Part shown: positions 53,803 through 64,000 of the stretch, in pieces
Position numbering within the stretch: the first letter of the stretch is position 1
Layout: every line of letters starts with the position of its first letter
Made by a program: the position numbers and the translations under genes
The notes under the pieces: generated by a model
The model's input: only the letters and a program-made list of their open reading frames with translations
The model's database searches: none
Told to the model about the DNA's origin: nothing
DNA from: Alopecurus myosuroides
Lineage: Eukaryota > Streptophyta > Magnoliopsida > Poales > Poaceae
NCBI GenBank assembly: GCA_028641055.1
Contig: CM054062.1
Coordinates: 186,867,958 to 186,931,957 of the forward strand
Direction of reading: 5' to 3'
DNA length: 64,000 nucleotides

Positions 53803-55302
53803 GGTTTACTCGGTGAGAAAACATTTATCCCCTAGTTTTAGTTGTTTTTATTCCTATCCTGAAAATCCACAGAAAAATATTTAGTTTAGATTTGCGAGAG
53901 CTTAGATCATCACCGAATTGCACCTTATAGTTGTTGTTTTTTGTTGATTTGCATTCCTGTTTTTCTTTTGTGTCTTTGTCAAATTAGGGTTAGGGTTCAT
54001 CTAGTTCATCAATATCAAAAATCTCCACACAAAATATTGTTATCCATATGTGTTTAGCTCGGGAAAACAGTCCTAATAGCTTTGCTAAGTTGTTTCCTAC
54101 CCCGAGTCCTACCTCTAGTCCGAGTCTATAAAAGAAAATCCCACAAAAAGAATTCCATCCCGAGGTTTCTGGTTTCAATCCAACCTAAGATCCAATCCTA
54201 CTGCGACATAGGTTGCACAATTTCTATGCCGTGGTTTTTCCTTGTTTCTATCGGATTTGTTTCCCTACCGGACTCGGCACAGATTAGTGCATTTTTGCTG
54301 CCGCTCCTAGTTGTGACCGGATTCCTGCCACGACATGATTTTGATCAATTCCCTGCCGCGCGCCTTAGCTCGATTCGGACTCGGAGTACATTTGCTGCCG
54401 CAGTACGGTTTTCACCATTTTCTCTGTTGTGCCTATAAAGCTCCACACCACACTGTGTTCTGCCCGGCACGGTTTTTCTCGTTTTGTTGCCACACCCGTG
54501 TGCTGCCACGAGGACACCGAAATCACTCCTTTTGATGTCTCGCCGGCAGCGATTTTTGATGTTTCTCTGCCGTGGGTATAGTAAACGGTTTTTCTTAGTT
54601 TTTATTTTGTTTTCTCCCTGTTTTTCTTTAGGTTTCTTTGTGTGATCTTTGTGAGCCTTAGCTACAGCCATTTTACAACAAAAGTACTAGGCACCTACCC
54701 ATAAGACTAGCATTTTTATTGTTGTACAGGCTGCTTTGGTCATATCTTTGTGTCATATTGCTGTTTTCATTCCTATTGCTCCTGGTTGATACATTGGCCA
54801 TTCAATAAGTATTAAAAAACTATAAAAGAGAAAACTTATAAAAAAAGAGAAATAAAGAGAAAACAGAGAAATATAAAAGAGGCCAAATTACTATTGTTTT
54901 CACTAGTGGAGCTTGAGACATGTACTTGGTGAATTTTGGACACTACTTTGAGCAATCTTGTGCCTGTTTTACATTGAACTTTTGCTAGTGTCTTTCTTGT
55001 GCTTGCAAAAAAATCCACCATATAGTTGCTAGCCACATTTGTCTCCAAGAGTGTGTGTGTTTCTTAGTGAAATTTTATATCACATTACACAACAAATAGG
55101 AGTTGTTATCTTGGTGTTGTTAGGTATCCCAACCAAAGCCCACCATATACCCTGTTTTTGTCTTGTGATAGCTGAGATTCTGGTTATTCTCTTCTCACTT
55201 TGGTACATTTAGTTTGGTAAGTATTTCTATTCACTTTGGAACGGTAAGATACACCTTTATTTGTTGTTTTTGAGTGAGCTGTGAGAGAACACCACCTATA
55301 GG
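53803..55302 (+). other. A1 leader region, no gene seen
   Basis: About 1.5 kb with no long ORF carrying recognisable domains. It ends in A-rich sequence (54815-54890), then unremarkable sequence up to the L insertion. ATAGG (55298-55302) is the likely target duplication of L. Confidence 0.5.
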
Positions 55303-58300
55303 TGTAGCATCCCAACTTTTAATAAAGATGGAATACCTGTGTTATTGTGCTAGTCCCTGGATCAATTGCTAGCACCACAGTACAAAATGAAATATCATGC
55401 AAATGCATCAAATTCTATTACATCGCATGATCCAGTCTTTACAAAATAGGATTACAACTTGCATAGTCTTAGAAGACTAGCAGGAAGCTAAGACATACAG
55501 CGGAAAACATAGTACAACATTGAGCCCATCTTCTTCATGTGCCAGAGGCAAAACATGTTGGCGATAGTCTCGAGATCCTAAACGAAATCCTCACTCGTCT
55601 TCAGAAATATCTGCAATATGGAATATGCAGCCACAAGGGAGTCAATACAATTTAATGTATTGGAAAGTAACACTATGGTGGATATAAATGGCAAGACTAA
55701 TACTACATGCTCATTTGGCTATGTGGAGTTTTGGCTAAGTTTGCATAAAGCCAATTTTCTCCTATCTCTTTTGTAAAACAAATTTTTCTTTTCAAAGGGT
55801 GGCAACATTGGATTAAGATCCAAGCACCACTACTACTGTTCACTTGGTCAAAATTTTACTTATTGAAATTGGTGATGAGATTCTTCCGTCAATCCTTGTC
55901 CAGCTGCTCATAGTTGTCCATAACCGGGGACACGGCTAAGATCTTAGTTTGTTGACTCTGCAGAGCTTGTGCACTTTCACCCTTTGTCTTCAATTAGCCC
56001 AAACATCCTATACACCCGGAGTGCATCATGGAAAGGAGAGAATCGAGACGAGATCTTTCAGAAGCAAGAATTCAACCCACCGGCAAGACCCGTTCCACCT
56101 ATAATTATGCTACATCTGCTTGTCAAGCCTGGGCTGAACCCTCACAACTTAGTTGATCAAGACAGAGCCCATATGTCAAAAGGCTGCACGGGAAGCTACT
56201 AAACTTAGAAGGACATAGTAATCTCTTTGTTCCTGGGTGGCCATCCGCAAGTGACAACCTCAAGTGGAATAACCCTTAAACAAGGGCCCTGAGGCAACAC
56301 TCAACCTAACCCAGTCTTACCACTTCCACCCAGGTGGTTCATTCATTAGTTATACTTAGGATTTTTCCTCAACATCTAGTAAAACAATTTGTAACATTGC
56401 ATAGCACCTAATAAATTCTAAGGCTATCAAAATAACAAGGTAAAAGGGATGGCTACACACTACTAGGATAATAGCATAGCATAGTATAACTTAGTAAAAT
56501 TTCCTATCATGCATACTAATCAAAATCAACTAATGCATATAGAAAATAATGGGTAGTTGATGGTGTGTTACTTGCCTTGTTGAAGTTGGTGAAGATATCA
56601 CACTCTCTTCACAAAAGATCGTTGCTCTCCGTATAATCTATTCATTGAAATCACAATAACAAAATAAACAAACATCCTAGCAAACAAACATACAAGTGTA
56701 GAAAAACATACATAGCAACTAACATATCAAAAGGGGCTTAACCAAGTTGGTTAGGACAAGGTCTAGGTTTGAGTTGAAAGATTCATTCTCTAGTGGTCTC
56801 ATTCTTGTTAAGGCAATTCCAATGGTTTACTTGGGAAGGAATAGGTTGAGTTTGATGTGATCTAACTTTATTATAACCATACTTGTCGAGGAAGTTCCAA
56901 GAGTTCACTAAGAATAAACATATTACTTCTTCAACTAAAGTAATACATGCAAGCACTTGGTCATATTCACCTTCAAAAATATTTGAGTGACTATGTTAGT
57001 ATTTTCAATTGTGGTTAGGGTAGGTCTACTAACTTCATCATCAAAGGGAAAATATTACTAAGTCTTGGGTTTTCCATTTGGGTCAATGGTTGGACAAAAA
57101 TAACTTGTTATTCTTCAACTTGTATGAATTGCTTCTAGTCCTCATGTGATTGCCTTCTTGAAGATCATCATCATGCCATCTAAGTTGTTTCCTTCCTTGG
57201 TGTGGTGCTTCTCTTGGTCTTGATAAATTCTTCTGGGCTTTCACTTCACTAATTGGTTTGGGTATGGGATGGGCACACAATACCACTAAGTCAAGAGAAA
57301 GAAAATAGGAAGAAAGATTAGAAAGAGAGGGAGATGCTTTTCTGAATTTCTTCACACTTGTATTTCCTTGAGTTTCTTCTAGGTGTGGAGTCCATGTATT
57401 TTCTTCAAAACTTCTTCATTGATCTTCCTTGTAGCTCTTCATGTTGCCACCAAGTTGATTTTGAAGTTTCATTCTTGTGCTTGAGTCTTGATCTCCATTT
57501 GCTAACTTGATGGATTCTTGAAGCAAGAATAGGGGGATGGAGGAGTAGATAGAAACCTATGGTACTAGTGTTTGAGGTTCACTACTTGGTCTCTTATATG
57601 GTTTGCATACAAGGGACTTGGTCTTGGATTCAAAATGGCCACAACAAACAATGGTAGAAAGAAATAGAAACAAAATCTAAGACATAATAACTAGATGGAC
57701 TACTATGATGGATTTTTGGCTAAAATACATGGTCATGGTCCAAGGGTGTCCAAAATGGTTGGGCAAGGTTGTTTATGGTCAAAGGTTATCAAATGGAGCA
57801 ATTTTGCAAAAGGAACTATATTGAAAATATTTACAGAATTAAATCTATGTCAAAATTACTCAAATATTCTAATTAATTCTAAATTCAATTTTAATTTGAT
57901 CAAATATTATTTTGGGACAGAGGATATGAAAGTACACATTCTAAGGTTTCCAAATATATTTTATTTGCAATTTTTGGATTTGTAGAATTTGAATTATGCC
58001 GAATTTCATCAAACAAGCATATTTGAATTTGAATAAATTTAATTTTGTCAAATTTGAATTTGGCCAGTGCCAAAAGTTTCTAGATGTCAAGGGCTTTCCA
58101 AAAAGTCCAAGATTGCTAAATTTGGGCTTATGTATCAAAAGTTATGTTAGATCTAAGTTGCAGGGACTAATCTGTAAAACTGCCAAATATTCTACCGGGA
58201 GAAAAATTCGAATAAAGGGCTGGCCACGTGGCCGGATCTGATTGGGCGCATCTGCTGACTAGGTGCTGACTGGGATGTGCTGACTGGGCTTAAGTGATTT

Positions 58301-60013
58301 GATCTGGATCGTTAGATCCAGATCTGAGGGTGGCATACCCCTTCGGCTCAGGTCTAATCGTGTCCATCCAATTTAGATCCAAAGGCGCAGGGGCTAGGGC
58401 TTACCGTGGCAGCACTCCGGTGGCCAGAGATGGTGGAGACGGTGGTTCTCCGGCGACCCGAGAGGAAGAAAAAGACGATGGTGGCCTTCCGGTGGTCGCC
58501 TGACTCCGGGAAGACGATGAGAAGATGCAGAGCAGCACGGCGAACATGCGGGTTGCCACGCCGCGGTCGCTCGCTTCCTCGAGCGTTGGCGCCGAGCGGA
58601 CGGAGGAGTTCTCAACTCCGGCGACTGTGGCGCCGTCGATTCTCTGCACAAACGATTAGGGAAAGTGCATCAGTGCATGCGCCCAGGACAGGGGATTCAA
58701 AAGGGCCAAAAGAGGGAGACAGGGATGGGCTACGGCGGCCGCAATCAACGAAGAACATCGGCGGGTACTCTGGACTCCGGCGAGGAAATTCGGCCGAGAG
58801 GGGGCACGAAAGGGAGGGGGAGGAGAGGGGAAATGGGGAGCGGGAGATGGGCTATAAAGGGGGAGTTACGATTCTGCATTTGGTAGCCTTAAACTCGAGC
58901 AATCAAGCTCGAAAGAATTGGGCAGAAACGGAAGAGAGAGTTACGGCCAGGGCTTGATGATGATGACGTCATCATGACGTCATCCAGCCTTTTTCTTTTC
59001 TTTTATTTCTGTTTTTAATATCTTTTGTTTTATTAATCCAAAAGACCTCAAAATAATTTCTAAAATCTTGTAAAATTTATATCTTTCTGTTTAGAACATG
59101 TTTATACAATTTTGAACATATTTCAAAATTTATATTTTGGAAAATATAATTAAATCACTAATAGTACTTAAAGTCATTTTAAAAATTTGAAAATAATAAA
59201 TTGATGTTATGGTCCAAATAAAATTTCAGAGACATTATACATGTCATATATAATTTTTCAAAGTCATTTTTACCTTCTTTTCATATTTTATAATTTTAAA
59301 ATAAGGGTGCAACCTTAATAGCAATTTTATGCCATTTTCAAAATAGAAAAATAATAAATTGAATATTTGGTAAAATAAAACCAGAGGCATGTCATATTTG
59401 AAAATTATGTTTTCTCTAAGTCCCTTTTACCAAATAGTTTGGTGAAAAAGAGTTGGTTACTTAATACTTAACAGAGTAGTTAATAAGTGGTATAGTTGAT
59501 TTTGGCTTTGAAATTATTTTGAATAAAACATATTATTTGATATATGAAGTATTATTAATAGATGGGTGTTGAAAACAACCATTTGGAGAACATATTGTTA
59601 AGAACCATTTAATACTCATTAAAGTTGGATAAAACATTTTATAGTCACATAATTGTTTTCAAGTTCATATTATATTTAATAATGGTGAAAATATTCATGA
59701 GGTTTGTAATTTTCAAGTTTTTAAAGCCATGAAAACATTTTCAAAGTAGTATTTGAGTTGGAAACATTTTATAGAATAGTGTTTGCTAAGGAGAAACTAT
59801 CACTTTGAATTATGAACACTTAGTTGAAGGGGGTTTAGGGATTTTGGAAAACAGAGGCATTAATGAATTCTTAATTTCAATTTTCATTGAGTTATGTATT
59901 GTTTCCTTTTGTTTCTTGCATCTTATTTGGTTTTTGGTGACTTGCATAACATGAAAACAAAAAGTTTCAAATTTTTGTGATTTTTGAGTTTTCCAAAAAT
60001 CAGGGATGTTACA
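55303..60013 (-). repeat. L 3' LTR (4,711 bp)
   Basis: On the plus strand it runs from TGTAGCATCCC to GGGATGTTACA; the ends form an imperfect 11-bp inverted repeat. Inside is a GC-rich island (about 58200-58990) with a TATA-like element, and AT-rich sequence on the side of the LTR start. ORFs inside are not supported as genes. Confidence 0.9.
58852..58859 (-). promoter_or_regulatory. Putative L LTR TATA box
   Basis: CTTTATAG on the minus strand at the upstream edge of the GC-rich island, as in S1 and S2. The other strand reads CTATAAAG, so direction is not certain. Confidence 0.4.
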
Positions 60014-60035
60014 GACTACCACCCTTAAAAGAAAT
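60014..60035 (-). promoter_or_regulatory. L polypurine tract
   Basis: On the minus strand TTTAAGGGTGGTAG lies two bases before the 3' LTR start TGTAACATCCC. It is preceded by CTCGGGACGAGATTTC, the usual 3' end of Tekay/Del-type elements. Confidence 0.8.
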
Positions 60036-60889
60036 CTCGTCCCGAGATTTGGGAAGGTTAGAAAGAAAGATTTGGGTAATTGGATTCCAAAACAATTGGG
60101 TGGGCTACCACCCTTAAAAGAAACTTTTGTGGGTAGTCTATTTTCATTAGATTGGTGTGTAGATGGATTCTAGATTAGCTTGAGTAGATCTTTCCTTTGT
60201 GGTAGAGGTGTAAACCAACATAGGTCTATTGAACTACCTTTGACACTGAGGGGTCACTCTTTGGGTCAATCAAAAAGCCTTTGGTTCACTCTCAACTTGG
60301 TCTTTTGATATTCTTGACAATCTTCCATCTTGTTGTTGTCATCCTTGAAGGCAACATCATGCTATTTCTAACAAAACTCTCATGGTAGGAAAAATCATCC
60401 ATTGCTTGATAGCTCCAAGGTTAGCTTGATCCTTATTAGGCAGTTGGCATTGATCATGGATGTGATTGTTCCTTCACACAGAAGAAAGCAATTTTGATAC
60501 TAGCATTACTCAAATGGGATGGCTTGTGTATCAATAGGGGTAAAGGTTGTATAATTCCAAATGGTTCTCACTATGGTTGGTGAATGAGTATGGTGTTGGG
60601 TTTGGTCTAGTAGGGATGAGTAGAGATTTAGAGAGATGGCTAAGGAAGGTTCTTATCCAAAATAGCAGATCAAGGAAACTCATCTTACACATAACAAACA
60701 TATAGCAACACATTCATCACACCAAACAACATAGTTTTAGGAAAACATCTAGTATAGTCATACCACACTCATTAGTACGATCAATACTCTAATCGTGTTT
60801 CGTGTCTCACAACTTTTGTTACTTCTCATGGTGGTCTACTATTCAAGGCATGGTAACAACTTTCTTGATTTATTCCTCATGATAGGTCT
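60036..60889 (-). other. L core non-coding region
   Basis: About 850 bp downstream of the ORF in element direction. No pol-derived domain is seen. Confidence 0.5.
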
Positions 60890-61333
60890 TCAATACTCAG
60901 TCTTCACAATGATCTCCGCGTTCTTGTACATTGTAATCTCTTTTTCAAGAGTGTTGATCTCTTCTTCGGCTTCCTTGAGAATCTTCTTAGTGTTGTGAAG
61001 TCTCCACTTGAGTCTCTCAGTAAGTTCTTCAATAGCCCTCCATGCAGCACTTCTTGCTGAATCAAAGAATGTCAAATGCACCTCCTTGTTGGTAAGCATG
61101 CAATCTCCTCCCTTCTTGTGGTCGTACTCCTTGTTCATGTACAGATGAATCTGCACCCACCAATATTCAAGATCATCTTCCTCATCAATGTAGGGAAAAC
61201 CCCAATAGACTGCTGGTCCTTCAAATCCCATGATTGACATGATATCCTTCAATGCTCTTGGAAAATCAGTGTCACATTCCAGGGTCATGGTCATCATTGG
61301 TCCTTTCTTGAGTGATTCAATGATGTTGGTCAT
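60890..61333 (-). CDS. L core ORF (ORF0-like, 147 aa), function unknown
   Basis: An intact ORF from ATG 61333 (MTNIIESLKKGPMMTM) to the stop at 60890. It is the only coding potential in L. Layout: a segment FPRALKDIMSIMGFEGP, an aromatic strand region (VYWGFPYI then EYWWVQIHLYM), an Ala-rich helix (SARSAAWRAIEELTERL), and a C-terminal coiled coil (NTKKILKEAEEEINTLEKEI). The segment order parallels the S2 extra ORF (22844-23659). It has no Gag capsid motif, zinc knuckle, or protease/RT residues. Retention of an intact frame in an otherwise coding-free element suggests a role in the element's life cycle, but this is inference. Confidence 0.65.
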   Translation of the reverse strand: MTNIIESLKKGPMMTMTLECDTDFPRALKDIMSIMGFEGPAVYWGFPYIDEEDDLEYWWVQIHLYMNKEYDHKKGGDCMLTNKEVHLTFFDSARSAAWRAIEELTERLKWRLHNTKKILKEAEEEINTLEKEITMYKNAEIIVKTEY

Positions 61334-61502
61334 CTAGAGATAAGAGTATACATTAGAAATGTACCATGGAAAGGAGTACGAGGATAAATGAAGATATAAA
61401 AGATTCCTTTGTGGAGTAGTTAATAGATAGTATGTTTTTATTCCTATGGCTTTTCCTATTCTAATCCAAACTTAGGGTCTCGAATCCTACAGGCAACACA
61501 AT

Positions 61503-61516
61503 GCTCTGATACCATT
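61503..61516 (-). promoter_or_regulatory. L primer-binding site (tRNA-iMet)
   Basis: ATGGTATCAGAGC on the minus strand just after the 5' LTR end, fixing minus orientation. Confidence 0.92.
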
Positions 61517-61517
61517 T

Positions 61518-64000
61518 TGTAGCATCCCAACTTTTAATAAAGATGGAATACCTGTGTTATTGTGCTAGTCCCTGGATCAATTGCTAGCACCACAGTACAA
61601 AATGAAATATCATGCAAATGCATCAAATTCTATTACATCGCATGATCCAGTCTTTACAAAATAGGATTACAACTTGCATAGTCTTAGAAGACTAGCAGGA
61701 AGCTAAGACATACAGCGGAAAACATAGTACAACATTGAGCCCATCTTCTTCATGTGCCACAGGCAAAACATGTTGGCGATAGTCTCGAGATCCTAAACGA
61801 AATCCTCACTCGTCTTCAGAAATATCTGCAATATGGAATATGCAGCCACAAGGGAGTCAATACAATTTAATGTATTGGAAAGTAACACTATGGTGGATAT
61901 AAATGGCAAGACTAATACTACATGCTCATTTGGCTGTGTGGAGTTTTGGCTAAGTTTGCATAAAGCCAATTTTCTCCTATCTCTTTTGTAAAACAAATTT
62001 TTCTTTTCAAAGGGTGGCAACATTGGATTAAGATCCAAGCACCACTACTACTGTTCACTTGGTCAAAATTTTACTTATTGAAATTGGTGATGAGATTCTT
62101 CCGTCAATCCTTGTCCAGCTGCTCATAGTTGTCCATAACCGGGGACACGGCTAAGATCTTAGTTTGTTGACTCTGCAGAGCTTGTGCACTTTCACCCTTT
62201 GTCTTCAATTAGCCCAAACATCCTATACACCCGGAGTGCATCATGGAAAGGAGAGAATCTAGACGAGATCTTTCAGAAGCAAGAATTCAACCCACCGGCA
62301 AGACCCGTTCCACCTATAATTATGCTACATCTGCTTGTCAAGCCTGGGCTGAACCCTCACAACTTAGTTGATCAAGACAAAGCCCATATGTCAAAAGGCT
62401 GCACGGGAAGCTACTAAACTTAGAAGGACATAGTAATCTCTTTGTTCCTGGGTGGCCATCCGCAAGTGACAACCTCAAGTGGAATAACCCTTAAACAAGG
62501 GCCCTGAGGCAACACTCAACATAACCCAGTCTTACCACTTCCACCCAGGTGGTTCATTCATTAGTTATACTTAGGATTTTTCCTCAACATCTAGTAAAAC
62601 AATTTGTAACATTGCATAGCACCTAATAAATTCTAAGGCTATCAAAATAACAAGGTAAAAGGGATGGCTACACACTACTAGGATAATAGCATAGCATAGT
62701 ATAACTTAGTAAAATTTCCTATCATGCATACTAATCAAAATCAACTAATGCATATAGAAAATAATGGGTAGTTGATGGTGTGTTACTTGCCTTGTTGAAG
62801 TTGGTGAAGATGTCACACTCTCTTCACAAAAGATCGTTGCTCTCCGTATAATCTATTCATTGAAAACACAATAACAAAATAAACAAACATCCTAGCAAAC
62901 AAACATACAAGTGTAGAAAAACATACATAGCAACTAACATATCAAAAGGGGCTTAACCAAGTTGGTTAGGACAAGGTCTAGGTTTGAGTTGAAAGATTCA
63001 TTCTCTAGTGGTCTCATTCTTGTTAAGGCAATTCCAATGGTTTACTTGGGAAGGACTAGGTTGAGTTTGATGTGATCTAACTTTATTATAACCATACTTG
63101 TCGAGGAAGTTCCAAGAGTTCACTAAGAATAAACATATTACTTCTTCAACTAAAGTAATACATGCAAGCACTTGGTCATATTCACCTTCAAAAATATTTG
63201 GGTGACTATGTTAGTATTTTCCATTGTGGTTAGGGTAGGTCTACTAACTTCATCATCAAAGGGAAAATATTACTAAGTCTTGGGTTTTCCATTTGGGTCA
63301 ATGGTTGGACAAAAATAACTTGTTATTCTTCAACTTGTATGAATTGCTTCTAGTCCTCATGTGATTGCCTTCTTGAAGATCATCATCATGCCATCTAAGT
63401 TGTTTCCTTCCTTGGTGTGGTGCTTCTCTTGGTCTTGATAAATTCTTCTGGGCTTTCACTTCACTAATTGGTTTGGGTATGGGATGGGCACAAAATACCA
63501 CTAAGTCAAGAGAAAGAAAATAGGAAGAAAGATTAGAAAGAGAGGGAGATGCTTTTCTGAATTTCTTCACACTTGTATTTCCTTGAGTTTCTTATAGGTG
63601 TGGAGTCCATGTATTTTCTTCAAAACTTCTTCATTGATCTTCCTTGCAGCTCTTCATGTTGCCACCAAGTTGATTTTGAAGTTTCATTCTTGTGCTTGAG
63701 TCTTGATCTCCATTTGCTAACTTGATGGATTCTTGAAGCAAGAATAGGGGGATGGAGGAGTAGATAGAAACCTATGGTACTAGTGTTTGAGGTTCACTAC
63801 TTGGTCTCTTAGATGGTTTGCATACAAGGGACTTGGTCTTGGATTCAAAATGGCCACAACAAACAATGGTAGAAAGAAATAGAAACAAAATCTAAGACAT
63901 AATAACTAGATGGACTACTATGATGGATTTTTGGCTAAAATACATGGTCATGGTCCAAGGGTGTCCAAAATGGTTGGGCAAGGTTGTTTATGGTCCAAGG
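61518..64000 (-). repeat. L 5' LTR (partial)
   Basis: Direct repeat of 55303 onward, starting TGTAGCATCCC. It runs off the window; the GC island and the LTR start are not included. Confidence 0.92.

Larger units (their letters stand above)
53100..55302 (+). mobile_element. A1: continuation with LTR-like block, primer site and leader
   Basis: Resumes A1 after A2. A purine-rich stretch (AAGGAGGAGGA near 53249-53262) is followed by an LTR-like block, then TGGTATCAGA (tRNA-Met primer site, about 53793-53802) and about 1.5 kb of non-coding leader, cut at 55302 by L. Sequence resembling a 3' end, an LTR and a 5' end in a row suggests two copies sharing one LTR. Confidence 0.5.
55303..64000 (-). 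mobile_element. L: giant-LTR Gypsy element with very short core (partial)
   Basis: A minus-strand element: 3' LTR 55303-60013 (4,711 bp), core 60014-61517 (1,504 bp), 5' LTR 61518 to beyond the window. The core has a tRNA-iMet primer site, one 147-codon ORF and a polypurine tract, but no gag, pro or pol. It is LARD-like and related in design to S1/S2. Over the visible 2.48 kb the LTRs differ at roughly 15 sites by eye (about 0.6%), so it is young but older than S1. Confidence 0.9.

Noticed and set aside
58406..58957. 183-codon ORF in the L LTR island
   Set aside because: Arg-rich translation typical of GC-rich shadow frames, with no domain or support.
1..64000. Host genes, rRNA, CRISPR or bacterial features
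   Set aside because: Every sizeable coding frame is explained by retrotransposon proteins or their shadows; no other signal was found.

Overview
The window is a piece of a large, repeat-packed grass genome, most likely Triticeae (wheat, barley or a relative). The basis is the recognisable LTR families: a Sabrina/WHAM-type LTR opening TGATACGTCTCC, Tat-lineage Gypsy elements with tRNA-Lys primer sites and reverse-strand extra genes, and LARD/Sukkula-like Gypsy elements with LTRs near 4.5-4.8 kb. I see no host gene, tRNA gene, rRNA gene or CRISPR. Essentially every base belongs to an LTR retrotransposon, and most of them sit inside one another. Family names rest on memory of their hallmarks, not on a search.

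The left two thirds read as one nest of eight levels, seen from its right-hand side. From outside in: A1 (old deleted Gypsy, 44388-44839 and 53100-55302) holds T4 (42188-44387). T4 holds T3 (28658-42187), T3 holds S2 (21209-28657), S2 holds S3 (only 52 bp visible, 21157-21208), S3 holds T2 (16560-21156), T2 holds T1 (1-3402 and 14001-16559), and T1 holds S1 (3403-14000). Only S1 is complete here. The left halves of the other seven should lie left of base 1. Two further insertions hit A1 separately: A2 (44840-53099, complete, 5-bp target duplication AACAT) and L (55303 to beyond 64000).

T1, T2, T3 and T4 are Tat-lineage Ty3/Gypsy elements. T1-T3 lie on the minus strand with gag-pro(-pol); T4 lies on the plus strand. 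T1, T3 and T4 also show an extra gene on the opposite strand, between pol and the 3' LTR. In T3 it looks like an eight-exon gene, and in T4 it has its own TATA box. Their gag ORFs start inside the LTR and read through the primer-binding site. T2 and T3 share an in-frame UAG between protease and reverse transcriptase.

S1, S2, S3 and L have giant LTRs and tRNA-iMet primer sites. S1 and L have cores of only 1.0-1.5 kb and look non-autonomous. S2 and L carry an unusual ORF upstream of, or instead of, gag. S1 is extremely young: its two 4.78-kb LTRs differ by one C in a C-run as far as I can see. A2 is much older, with many LTR differences and several nonsense mutations. Together the region shows repeated retrotransposition into retrotransposons, with deletion derivatives (S1, T1, L, A1, A2) probably mobilised by proteins of fuller relatives.
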